DNA from: Apostichopus parvimensis
Lineage: Eukaryota > Echinodermata > Holothuroidea > Aspidochirotida > Stichopodidae
Assembly (NCBI GenBank): GCA_000934455.1
Contig: KN890332.1
Location: 65,983 to 93,211, forward strand
Length of the DNA: 27,229 nt
Direction of reading: 5' to 3'
A program made the position numbers and the translations under genes. The notes beneath the pieces were generated by a model that did not search any database, was not told the origin of the DNA, and was given only the letters and a program-made list of their open reading frames with translations. This document shows positions 24,001-27,229 of the stretch, one piece after another. Position 1 is the first letter of the stretch. Every line of letters begins with the position of its first letter.

Positions 24001-26370
24001 GAAAAATTGTTATAATTCTAAAAAATTTAGTCAAAAGTCGATTTTTTTTGCAAAAGCTTTGTCATGCCTCAGTGAGTAGCTTAATCGCGTGTACATTTCA
24101 GCATTTCCCGCGGAAAGTAACAAAAGCTCCCGTTTAAGCAAATTGCCAAACCTTTTTGACAAAACGAACAACTCTTTCAAAGTTTTAAGTACTTTAGGAA
24201 TTGTTATTCATGCTAGTGCCACAAATAGACCCTTTTCTTAAACGATGATATTTTTCAGACATATTGGAGATGTTTTGGATACTTTTTGGTGCTAAACTCT
24301 GTAGCCAAGGTCCATTTAAAATAATAAGAACAAGCAAGGCTCAAATTCTTGTTACCTTTCTTGTAGCATGTTGTCCGTCAAGTGTAAGTGGCAACTTAAG
24401 TTGATCTCAGACAGACTTTCATAGGTCATAAGACATTTCTGAGTCCAAGAGAAGACTTTCTCAGTTTCTAATGCAAATTTGCCTGCCAGGTATAAAGTAT
24501 GGTTATTTTGAGGTGCCATTTACGATGTAACAATGTTTAATTGTTCAGCTTATGATGTCAACAATTGTCTTCACAAAATATTGAATTTCTCAGGTATATA
24601 TCTCAACAAAGTGCAGAAAATTGTCAAATTTGGTTAAATACTAGTTGAAATTTAGAAAACTTAATAATTTGTTTCTAAGTTGTTAATTATTCGTTTGTCA
24701 CAAAAATTTGTATTTCATCAATTTTTTTCTCAATATTTACTTTTTCTGCTTTTTGACATGTTACAGATTATTCATTAAGTGATGACTTTTGATTAATTAA
24801 TGACATTTGGGGGGGGGTGGGGGGAGGGCAAATTTAGAGTTAATCACATTGAAAATTTGATCATTGTGGCATTTCTGTTTGAACACTCAAAGTGCAATAA
24901 CATCAAAAGAGTTGTTTTTCTCCAAGTCCTTCTAACTATTTCTTTGCACGTGCAACACATTGAAGATATTTATTACAAAACCCATAACCTACCTTATTTT
25001 TCAATGCACAATTGTCATTCACTGAAACTGTTATTTGATCAAGCTGTTTTGAAGGTTTTGTCAATTGACATTATACCTGTGTTTGCAGTAGCATGGAGGA
25101 CAGTCATTGGTTCTTGACCTGTTTTTAATGTCTATATTTATTCAGTGAGTCATTGTTTAAATATGTCTATGTCTAAGGTATAAAACAAACCTCACAGGTG
25201 ATTGCAAAACTCAACTTGGTCTTATTATACATAGAAACACCATAATTATTTCACTAGTTAGATCTCAATTAAAATGACACCTGTTGGCCAGCTGCCCTGT
25301 TCACATTGCACTGTTTTATTGCAACGATGCAAAATATTTATTCAGTTCGATGACAGTAGGAAGCAAAAATGTAGACGACTAAAGCAAGAACGCTCCCCTC
25401 AAAAACTGTCATCATATTGTCACGTCACAAAAACAAAATGGTTTCTACTCTGTGTGTTTAAATGTTTTGTGAAATATGAAACGGTTACAATATATATTTG
25501 TAAATACATATATGTGTATTTAAATATTTGTACATATGTGAATATATATATATAGATATGTGTATGTAAAATATTGAAGAAAATAATAAGCAAAAACTTA
25601 GATGACTAACGCAAGAACGCTCTCCTCAAAAACTGTGACATCATATTGTCACATCACAAAAACAAAATGGCTTCTTTTCTGTGTGTTTAAATGTTTCATG
25701 AAATCTAAAATGGTAAGTATATATTAAATTATTTTGAATTGAATATTCTTCTGTTGGATTTTGGCAATTAACTTTTACAGGGCCTATAGAGTTTATAAAT
25801 TCCAAGAAAAGACTTTTACTTAGCTGCTAATTGACACTCAAACCTGCTGTGTTTGAATTTTTATCAGCATAAACTAATGTTGTGAATCTGTAGTGGATGG
25901 AATATGATGATCAATGTCGACCCGCATATTAAGTTGATTAACAATACACTATTATCTCCACTTTTGTCTTTATGAATGAAGTGTTTGACTATAATAGTGA
26001 ATACCAGTTCTCTTCGTACCACTTTGCACGCTTTACATTCATTCGTTAGATGTTTTTTCTTAAGGGTGTACTCATCACTTCTGTGCCGATTTTTTTTTTA
26101 ACTTTGCAAAAAACCTTCCTTCTTTTTCCCCACTATCTGCTCTTGCATTTCATCTTTGCCGCTTTCCTTAAAATGGCTTTAATCCTCCGCTGGCTCGGCT
26201 TCTTCTAGTTTCGCTTTCCGCCTCCACCGCCCGAATTCGGGGAAAATAGCTATTACTTGGACCCTGATGTCACTCTTTCTCGGGAACCTTCACAGCCTCC
26301 TCCTCTACCTCCAAAGATGAAGTATCAGAGCAGACAGAGGTCTAACAGGGCCGGCGTGCAGAGGCTATAA
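1..26370 (+). CDS. Unconventional myosin with IQ motif and C-terminal SH2 domain, 5'-partial, 27 exons
   Basis: Actin-based ATP-driven motor, presumably cytoplasmic. The 27 exons listed separately total 3,195 coding bases from position 3 (1,064 residues plus TAA), with matching phases at every junction. Domain order: motor from before switch I to converter (residues 1-about 575), one IQ motif (about 580-596) for a calmodulin-like light chain, short helical Gln-rich stretch, Pro-rich segment (about 660-700), acidic stretch (794-831), SH2 (874-about 962), acidic/Tyr-rich and Pro-rich C-terminus. Switch I is at 26-35, switch II DIFGFE at 252-257, and E196 sits 16 residues before DALAK, the TEDS position. 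The SH2 has FLVR Arg899 and a beta-D His919. The P-loop lies outside the window. Motor sequence recalls the class III/X/XV group, but I do not assign a class or symbol. The SH2 most resembles SH2D-type domains by eye. Motor and SH2 identity are secure; the middle tail is less so. Confidence 0.95.
33..1010 (+). other. Intron 1
   Basis: AT-rich intron, donor GTAACC, acceptor CTATGATAG. Apart from a 13-bp triple repeat at 901-939 I see no exon, RNA gene or mobile element in it. Confidence 0.8.
901..939. repeat. 13-bp tandem repeat, three copies
   Basis: Three consecutive identical copies of GTATTTTATCAAT in intron 1, followed by decayed ATATCAATCATTATA-like copies. Confidence 0.9.
1011..1113 (+). 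CDS. Myosin exon 2, switch I
   Basis: Begins [20 protein letters not shown] and continues [24 protein letters not shown] is the switch I nucleotide-binding loop of the myosin motor. Acceptor ATAG, donor GTGAGA, ends phase 1. Confidence 0.95.
1114..1538 (+). other. Intron 2
   Basis: 425-bp AT-rich intron with GT donor and TTTCCACAG acceptor. I see nothing else in it. Confidence 0.8.
1539..1695 (+). CDS. Myosin exon 3, head core
   Basis: Encodes [14 protein letters not shown] and [12 protein letters not shown], hallmark segments of the myosin motor just after switch I. The exon ends TAC-AG in phase 2. The only boundary that restores YRYLGNGP across the junction is before GCATGC, a GC donor rather than GT. 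Confidence 0.93.
1696..2580 (+). other. Intron 3, GC-AG type
   Basis: Donor CAG/GCATGC, acceptor TTTTTCATCACAG. Reading on into the intron meets TAA at 1739-1741. No further feature seen; some shadow ORFs without motor-like content. Confidence 0.75.
2581..2686 (+). CDS. Myosin exon 4
   Basis: Encodes [15 protein letters not shown] and the helix [18 protein letters not shown], matching the motor segment between the HIFY strand and the MFRILA helix. Clean CAG acceptor, GTATGT donor, ends phase 0. Confidence 0.93.
2687..3926 (+). other. Intron 4
   Basis: 1,240 bp, GTATGT donor, TTCAG acceptor. A 12-bp inverted repeat (GTAGCAAGCTGT near 3190, its complement near 3490) brackets about 300 bp, without a visible target duplication. 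No exon or gene recognised. Confidence 0.75.
3927..4046 (+). CDS. Myosin exon 5
   Basis: Encodes [20 protein letters not shown], the conserved motor helix and strand usually written MFRILAAVLHIGNI, then an acidic loop ending EDVLKRVA. 40 codons, phase 0 at both ends, donor GTATGT. Confidence 0.95.
4047..4727 (+). other. Intron 5
   Basis: 681 bp; GTATGT donor, TTTTTAAG acceptor. Nothing recognisable besides AT-rich spacer. Confidence 0.75.
4728..4836 (+). CDS. Myosin exon 6, TEDS region
   Basis: Encodes [20 protein letters not shown] then [16 protein letters not shown]. Glu196 lies 16 residues before the DALAK motif of the next exon, the TEDS position. A constitutive acid there is taken in other myosins to mean no heavy-chain kinase step is needed for actin activation. 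Donor GTAAGT, phase 1. Confidence 0.92.
4837..5508 (+). other. Intron 6
   Basis: 672 bp, GTAAGT donor, TTTCGTCAG acceptor. Contains a TGACGTCA palindrome near 5024 of no shown significance. No gene seen. Confidence 0.75.
5509..5628 (+). CDS. Myosin exon 7, DALAK helix
   Basis: Encodes [20 protein letters not shown], among the most conserved myosin head sequences, then [20 protein letters not shown], whose end leads into switch II. Phase 1 at both ends. Confidence 0.96.
5629..6416 (+). other. Intron 7
   Basis: 788 bp, GTGAGT donor, TATCACCAG acceptor. No repeat or coding signal recognised. Confidence 0.75.
6417..6517 (+). CDS. Myosin exon 8, switch II and relay
   Basis: Encodes [20 protein letters not shown] and [13 protein letters not shown]: switch II (DIFGFE) and relay helix of the myosin motor. 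The family usually has NF where this reads NL. Donor GTGAGA, phase 0. Confidence 0.97.
6518..6988 (+). other. Intron 8
   Basis: 471 bp with a C-rich tract (about 6753-6772) and a TTTTTTTTGCAG-like acceptor. No gene seen. Confidence 0.75.
6989..7075 (+). CDS. Myosin exon 9, relay loop
   Basis: Encodes [20 protein letters not shown] then PFVNNQPLL, the HIF-LEQ-EY--E-I-W relay loop of myosins. Phase 0 at both ends. Confidence 0.95.
7076..7631 (+). other. Intron 9
   Basis: 556 bp, GTGAGT donor, TTTGACCTCACAG acceptor. Plain AT-rich sequence. Confidence 0.75.
7632..7697 (+). CDS. Myosin exon 10
   Basis: Encodes [22 protein letters not shown], equivalent to the I--LLDEEC-FP motif of the upper 50-kDa region. 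22 codons, phase 0. The family continues A/G-T/S-D, which is what exon 11 at 8139 supplies. Confidence 0.95.
7855..7899 (+). pseudogene. Decayed upstream copy of the exon 11 start
   Basis: From 7861 reads [13 protein letters not shown], which aligns residue by residue with [13 protein letters not shown] of exon 11 and with the myosin TFVDKF consensus. It runs straight into a CT repeat and meets TAA at 7945-7947. No usable GT donor follows, so it is probably an exon relic. Confidence 0.65.
7861..8170. repeat. About 140-bp tandem repeat (3 units) across the intron 10/exon 11 boundary
   Basis: Unit starts at about 7861, 7998 and 8139 (spacings 137 and 141). Each unit has an exon-11 start, a CT then TA microsatellite, then AAAATTTCACTTT, GATTCAAGTTTTATAC and ACCTGTTTGTATCGTCCTGT before a GAG or CAG acceptor. 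The third unit is the live exon. Confidence 0.8.
7998..8036 (+). pseudogene. Second partial copy of exon 11 start; possible alternative acceptor
   Basis: After CCTGTGAG it reads GSDHSYV identically to exon 11, then diverges and shortens. The frame from 7998 to 8138 is open for exactly 47 codons into exon 11, so use of this acceptor would add a 47-residue Ser/Leu-rich insert without a frameshift. Confidence 0.6.
8139..8255 (+). CDS. Myosin exon 11
   Basis: Encodes [20 protein letters not shown] and [19 protein letters not shown], equivalent to the ATDQTFVEKL...HYIKPK...F-I-HYAG segment. Joining to exon 10 (FPK/GSD) gives the family sequence with no gap. Phase 0 at both ends. Confidence 0.93.
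8256..8864 (+). other. Intron 11
   Basis: 609 bp, GTAAGA donor, TTTTGCTAG acceptor. The ORFs inside on the minus strand lack any recognisable family. Confidence 0.75.
8865..8976 (+). CDS. Myosin exon 12
   Basis: Encodes [20 protein letters not shown] then [18 protein letters not shown], the V-Y---GFLEKN-D-L motif of the lower 50-kDa domain. Donor GTGAGT, phase 1. Confidence 0.96.
8977..9475 (+). other. Intron 12
   Basis: 499 bp with TTTCCTTCCCTTCAG acceptor. Nothing else recognised. Confidence 0.75.
9476..9555 (+). CDS. Myosin exon 13, loop 2 first half
   Basis: Encodes [20 protein letters not shown] and RKSIKK. The K/R-rich end is the actin-binding loop 2, variable between classes. Ends phase 0 at AAAAAG before GTAAAG. 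Confidence 0.88.
9769..9822 (+). other. Candidate 54-nt poison cassette exon in loop 2
   Basis: Strong polypyrimidine tract and NAGNAG acceptor (TTTCAGCAG) at the left, CAG/GTAATG donor at the right, length divisible by three and entered in phase 0. Its seventh codon is TGA, so inclusion would stop translation inside the motor. It may simply be a decoy. Confidence 0.35.
9912..9965 (+). CDS. Myosin exon 14, loop 2 second half
   Basis: Encodes [18 protein letters not shown]: basic loop end followed by the TVGAQFK start of the actin-binding helix, typical of myosins (S/T-V-x-x-QFK). 54 nt, phase 0 both ends. Confidence 0.92.
9966..10951 (+). other. Intron 14
   Basis: 986 bp. Holds an (AAAT)n run at about 10074-10095 and a G-rich tract at 10351-10392. 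No coding signal recognised. Confidence 0.75.
10952..11071 (+). CDS. Myosin exon 15
   Basis: Encodes [20 protein letters not shown] and [20 protein letters not shown], the L--L---L--T-PHFVRCIKPN motif of the motor. 40 codons, phase 0. Confidence 0.97.
11072..11804 (+). other. Intron 15
   Basis: 733 bp, GTAATG donor, CCTTCTTTCAG acceptor. No further feature seen. Confidence 0.75.
11805..11890 (+). CDS. Myosin exon 16, SH1-helix region
   Basis: Encodes [20 protein letters not shown] and PKFEDFVSR, the SH1/SH2-helix region that couples the nucleotide site to the converter. The wording is close to class III/X/XV motors. Ends AG in phase 2. Confidence 0.97.
11891..12256 (+). other. Intron 16
   Basis: 366 bp, GTAAGG donor, TTTAAAG acceptor; nothing else seen. 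Confidence 0.75.
12257..12352 (+). CDS. Myosin exon 17, converter
   Basis: Encodes [20 protein letters not shown] then [12 protein letters not shown], the converter domain. Phase 2 at both ends. Confidence 0.93.
12353..13007 (+). other. Intron 17
   Basis: 655 bp with an (ATT)n run at about 12386-12406. No gene seen. Confidence 0.75.
13008..13099 (+). CDS. Myosin exon 18, end of converter
   Basis: Encodes [20 protein letters not shown] and [10 protein letters not shown]: the GKTKVFLK end of the motor and start of the lever arm. Ends phase 1. Confidence 0.96.
13100..13475 (+). other. Intron 18
   Basis: 376 bp, GTAAGT donor, TTTTTCTCTCACAG acceptor; short imperfect AGCTCATAGCTAATAGC-type repeats at 13260-13285. 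Confidence 0.75.
13476..13640 (+). CDS. Myosin exon 19, IQ motif
   Basis: With the end of exon 18 reads [13 protein letters not shown], fitting Q-x3-RG-x3-R, a single IQ motif that would bind calmodulin or a related light chain. Then come a basic helix and [20 protein letters not shown]. Ends phase 1 before GTAAGA. Confidence 0.93.
13641..14491 (+). other. Intron 19
   Basis: 851 bp. Two stretches (13673-13690 and 14251-14268) are identical to 18 nt of exon 19, and there is a short direct repeat (AATACACCCTGTGAGT) near 14180-14224. A CAGTAGCGTGGG motif at 13722 resembles a hAT end but has no partner. Confidence 0.7.
14492..14718 (+). CDS. Myosin exon 20, Pro-rich tail segment
   Basis: Encodes a short basic start ([11 protein letters not shown]), then [20 protein letters not shown] and a Ser/Thr/Pro-rich stretch ending EVEETEDKQ. 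Low complexity, but acceptor and phase fit exon 19. The donor CAG/GTAGAT is only moderate. Confidence 0.8.
14719..15549 (+). other. Intron 20, with possible early 3' end
   Basis: 831 bp. If the donor is not used, 13 more residues follow and TGA at 14758-14760, with AATAAA at 14777-14782. Rest is AT-rich without recognisable genes. Confidence 0.65.
14777..14782 (+). promoter_or_regulatory. Possible intronic poly(A) signal
   Basis: AATAAA 16 nt after the in-frame TGA that follows read-through of the exon 20 donor. Such a transcript would encode a myosin without the SH2 domain. The hexamer is common by chance in AT-rich DNA. Confidence 0.3.
15550..15712 (+). CDS. Myosin exon 21 (probable)
   Basis: Chosen because exon 20 ends in phase 0 while exon 22 must be entered in phase 1, and this open stretch alone supplies phase 0 in and phase 1 out (CTTAAG acceptor, AAAG/GTGACA donor). 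It encodes [20 protein letters not shown] and a basic Tyr-rich part ([13 protein letters not shown]). No known domain; the start could be 15538 instead. Confidence 0.6.
15713..16143 (+). other. Intron 21
   Basis: 431 bp, GTGACA donor, GACTTTTGCCAG acceptor; nothing else recognised. Confidence 0.65.
16144..16477 (+). CDS. Myosin exon 22, acidic linker and SH2 start
   Basis: In the SH2 frame encodes [11 protein letters not shown], an acidic run (residues 794-831, Glu/Asp dominated), a basic Gly/Ala-rich bridge and WFHGIITRR, the start of the SH2 (W874). A second frame of the same exon is polybasic to TAA at 16333-16335. Ends CG, phase 2. Confidence 0.9.
16746..16798 (-). repeat. Possible tRNA-derived (SINE-like) remnant
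   Basis: Read on the minus strand, CGGACTTGTTACACC followed by TGATTCCAATCCCA resembles a tRNA anticodon arm and T arm (GGTTCGAATCCC). It lacks a complete cloverleaf, so it is at most a relic. Confidence 0.3.
16844..17196. repeat. About 85-bp tandem repeat, four copies plus a partial
   Basis: Units start at 16844, 16921, 17006, 17091 and 17177, each beginning C-GT-T-ACTGA-GACTT and containing AAAATAATAT, GAATTGTA and AATAGTCA-ACAGC-AGTCAAA. The first unit is shorter (77 bp). Confidence 0.9.
17541..17630 (+). CDS. Myosin exon 23, SH2 core with FLVR
   Basis: Encodes [20 protein letters not shown] then [13 protein letters not shown] carries the phosphotyrosine-binding Arg899; the second Arg of ITRR before it is the usual alpha-A position. 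Phase 2 in and out. Confidence 0.97.
17631..18591 (+). other. Intron 23
   Basis: 961 bp holding a 168-bp tandem duplication (17971-18306) and several G-rich tracts. No coding signal. Confidence 0.75.
17971..18306. repeat. 168-bp tandem duplication
   Basis: Both copies begin AATCAGACTTCAGTT (17971, 18139), contain a G-rich centre and GGGCATGGAA-TGGGAT, and end near TTTCTTGTCAAAATATA. Confidence 0.88.
18592..18709 (+). CDS. Myosin exon 24, SH2 second half
   Basis: Encodes [20 protein letters not shown] and [19 protein letters not shown]: beta-D strand with His919, then the F-SL-ELV-HY helix. Ends phase 0 at GCC/GTGAGA. Confidence 0.97.
18710..19638 (+). other. Intron 24
   Basis: 929 bp, mostly an about 92-bp repeat family, an imperfect foldback (19041-19140) and a cluster of CATGTGA/TCACATG motifs (19533-19573). 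Confidence 0.75.
18791..19365. repeat. About 92-bp repeat family, interrupted
   Basis: Copies start at 18791, 18884 and 18976 (AGTTGATAAA-ATTGAC). Two more diverged copies lie at about 19192-19365. Shared parts are ATCATTAAATGTGTTTGTCT, TTGTTGGTC, GAGCTCCTTAAGAAGCTTTA and TGAATATTCA. A non-repeat segment of about 170 bp interrupts the array. Confidence 0.85.
19639..19686 (+). CDS. Myosin exon 25, end of SH2
   Basis: Encodes [30 protein letters not shown] matches the end of SH2D-type SH2 domains (HY---P-SPYGE-L). 16 codons, phase 0 both ends. Confidence 0.9.
19926..20057 (+). CDS. Myosin exon 26, acidic Tyr site and linker
   Basis: Encodes [20 protein letters not shown] then [20 protein letters not shown]. 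The tyrosine in an acidic setting (ECDYDDLL) could be a kinase substrate. Otherwise Ser/Thr-rich. TTTACAAG acceptor, CAG/GTAAGT donor. Confidence 0.85.
20914..20949. repeat. Perfect 16-bp inverted repeat with 4-nt loop
   Basis: AAGATATCCACCCAAA (20914-20929), TTTG loop, then its exact complement (20934-20949). It would fold as a stable RNA or cruciform hairpin. Confidence 0.95.
21673..21920. mobile_element. Inverted-repeat element 1 with internal palindromes
   Basis: Left end GCAAGCCAAATGCCCAA (21673-21689), right end TTGAGCATTTGGCTTG (21905-21920), near-exact complements. The 248-bp body is a chain of about 17-bp imperfect palindromes such as GAAAATCCAGGTTTATC. No coding capacity; resembles a MITE in outline. 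Confidence 0.7.
21925..22200. mobile_element. Inverted-repeat element 2 with internal palindromes
   Basis: Same left end (21925-21941) and a right end TTGGGCAGTTGGCTTGC (22184-22200) matching the complement with one mismatch. Body of 276 bp with units like GATAAACCTGGATTCTC. Only four bases separate it from element 1. Confidence 0.72.
23235..23590. mobile_element. hAT-type nonautonomous transposon with 8-bp target duplication
   Basis: Element 23243-23582 (340 bp) starts CAGTGGCGGAGC and ends GCTCCGCCACTG, exact 12-bp terminal inverted repeats. It is flanked by TTCAGGGC on both sides (23235-23242, 23583-23590). An 8-bp duplication with CAG-TGGCG ends is characteristic of hAT elements. No transposase ORF, so it depended on one elsewhere. 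Confidence 0.93.
23677..23694. repeat. AAT microsatellite
   Basis: Six consecutive AAT-type triplets in intron 26. Confidence 0.9.
25361..25716. repeat. About 125-bp direct repeat pair
   Basis: Copies at 25361-25488 and 25588-25716, sharing GCAAGAACGCTC, CTCAAAAACTGT, CATCATATTGTCAC, TCACAAAAACAAAATGG and CTGTGTGTTTAAATGTTT. Between them lies TA-rich DNA with ATATATAT runs. Confidence 0.88.
26209..26370 (+). CDS. Myosin exon 27, C-terminus with FPPPP and PPLPPK motifs
   Basis: Encodes [20 protein letters not shown], then [15 protein letters not shown] and a basic end [12 protein letters not shown], stop TAA 26368-26370. FPPPP next to acids is the Ena/VASP EVH1 ligand form; PPLPPK fits the class II SH3 ligand P-x-x-P-x-K. 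Acceptor TCTTCTAG and phase 0 agree with exon 26. Confidence 0.85.
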   Translation, partial: FRFPPPPPEFGENSYYLDPDVTLSREPSQPPPLPPKMKYQSRQRSNRAGVQRL

Positions 26371-26720
26371 GCTGCTATCGGTATGCTGTGCTTTCAATCT
26401 CAATTACTAATACTGGAAGACTAACGATATATTAATATGTCATTATTAAACCGACTCACCCAACTAATGTTACTAACACGGATAGGATATCCTATTAATA
26501 ACATTATAACAGCTTCATACCCGACAACTGTTACTAACGTGGAAACGATAATTTGTGATAATATTAGTTTATTATGGTCATTTGGAAATTGACGATAAAC
26601 GATAAGGTGGACATAAGCTCTGATCCCTAGCAACCAAAAGGCCAAAATAAAAGAACAGAAAGAAAGAAAAAAGACACACAAAAATAGCAATCAATCTTAC
26701 TTTAGTTAGCAGTTTATGTA
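26371..26720 (+). other. Probable 3' untranslated region
   Basis: Non-coding AT-rich stretch after the stop. It includes the 14-bp palindrome ATAGGATATCCTAT near 26483 and repeated TTACTAAC words. No other gene seen. Confidence 0.5.
26646..26651 (+). promoter_or_regulatory. Probable poly(A) signal
   Basis: AATAAA 276 nt after the stop codon, before the minisatellite; the first such hexamer in the 3' untranslated region. Confidence 0.5.
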
Positions 26721-26726
26721 GTCTCA

Positions 26727-27229
26727 CCGGCCATAGTTACTGGTTAATATATTTCTTACCCAACAAAGTAACTGAATACTGTATAGTCTTATCTACCAAA
26801 GTGAATGGTTAATATGGTCTCACCTACTGTAATTACTGGTGACAATAGACTCACCTACCATGATTACTGGTTACTATGGTCTCACCTACCGTAATTGCTG
26901 GTTACAGTAGACTCACAGGCCTACCATTATTACAAGTTAATATGGTCTCACCTACTGTAATTACTGGTTACAATAGACTCACCTACCATGATTACTGGTT
27001 AATATGGTCTCACCTACCACAATTGCTGGTTACAATAGACTCACCTACCATGATTACTGGTTAATATGGTCTCACTGACTGTAATTGCTGGTTACAATAG
27101 ACTCACCTACCATGATTACTGGTTAATATAGTCTCACCTACCGTAATTGCTGGTTACAATAGACTCGCCTACCATGATTACTGGTTAATATGATCTCACC
27201 TACCGTAATTGCTGGTTACAATAGACTCA
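26727..27229. repeat. 62-bp minisatellite made of two 31-bp halves, open at right edge
   Basis: Alternating halves ATTACTGGTTAATATGGTCT-CACCTACC and ATTGCTGGTTACAATAGACT-CACCTACC. GGTTAATAT recurs at 26997, 27059, 27121 and 27183, exactly 62 apart. Units before about 26800 are diverged. The period is not a multiple of three, so it is not coding. Confidence 0.95.

Larger units (their letters stand above)
20058..26208 (+). other. Intron 26, 6.15 kb
   Basis: Longest intron; GTAAGT donor, CTTCTTCTAG acceptor. Holds a perfect hairpin (20914-20949), an inverted-repeat element pair (21673-22200), a hAT-type element (23243-23582), an AAT microsatellite (23677-23694), G-rich tracts (21107-21124, 24809-24828) and a 125-bp direct repeat (25361-25716). 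No further exon could be supported. Confidence 0.7.

Noticed and set aside
26421-26690. Minus-strand 89-residue hydrophobic ORF in the 3' region
   Set aside because: No recognisable family or neighbouring exons; hydrophobic content follows from AT-rich repeats on the complementary strand.
26876-27064. + strand ORF of repeating MVSPTVI/TGYNRLT peptides
   Set aside because: It is a read through the 62-bp minisatellite, whose period is not a multiple of three; no coding evidence.

Overview
The window is animal nuclear DNA, AT-rich, carrying one large gene on the + strand that is split into at least 27 exons. The first exon is cut by the left edge and the stop codon lies at 26368-26370. I chained the exons by splice sites, codon phase and protein-family motifs. 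The chain stays in frame throughout and gives 1,064 residues plus a stop. Residue numbers below count from the first complete codon, at position 3. Compact exons, introns of 0.1-6 kb, hAT-type and inverted-repeat elements and many minisatellites suggest a marine invertebrate, perhaps a deuterostome such as an echinoderm; that placement is a weak inference.

The product is an unconventional myosin with an unusual tail. Exons 1-18 (1-13099) encode the motor from just before switch I to the end of the converter: switch [11 protein letters not shown], switch II DIFGFE, an acidic TEDS-site residue, a K/R-rich loop 2 and the [17 protein letters not shown] helix. The P-loop and any N-terminal domain lie upstream of the window. 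Exon 19 supplies a single IQ motif. Exons 20-22 encode a Pro-rich segment, a linker and a strongly acidic stretch. Exons 22-25 encode a complete SH2 domain with its FLVR arginine. Exons 26-27 encode a short C-terminus with acidic tyrosine sites, an FPPPP (EVH1-type) motif and a PPLPPK (SH3-type) motif. Together these suggest an actin motor that docks on phosphotyrosine proteins and recruits Ena/VASP-like and SH3 partners.

Several places suggest alternative or decaying RNA processing: a GC-AG intron after exon 3; a 140-bp tandem triplication that copied the start of exon 11 and leaves an in-frame alternative acceptor; a 54-nt cassette with an in-frame stop inside loop 2; an early stop with AATAAA just after exon 20; and exon 21, whose skipping would turn the acidic-SH2 tail into a short polybasic end.

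The introns hold no other gene I can support. They contain a 340-bp hAT-type element with a perfect 8-bp target duplication (23243-23582), a pair of inverted-repeat elements filled with short palindromes (21673-22200), a perfect 16-bp hairpin (20914-20949), several 60-170-bp tandem repeats and G-rich tracts. Downstream of the gene, a 31/62-bp minisatellite runs off the right edge.
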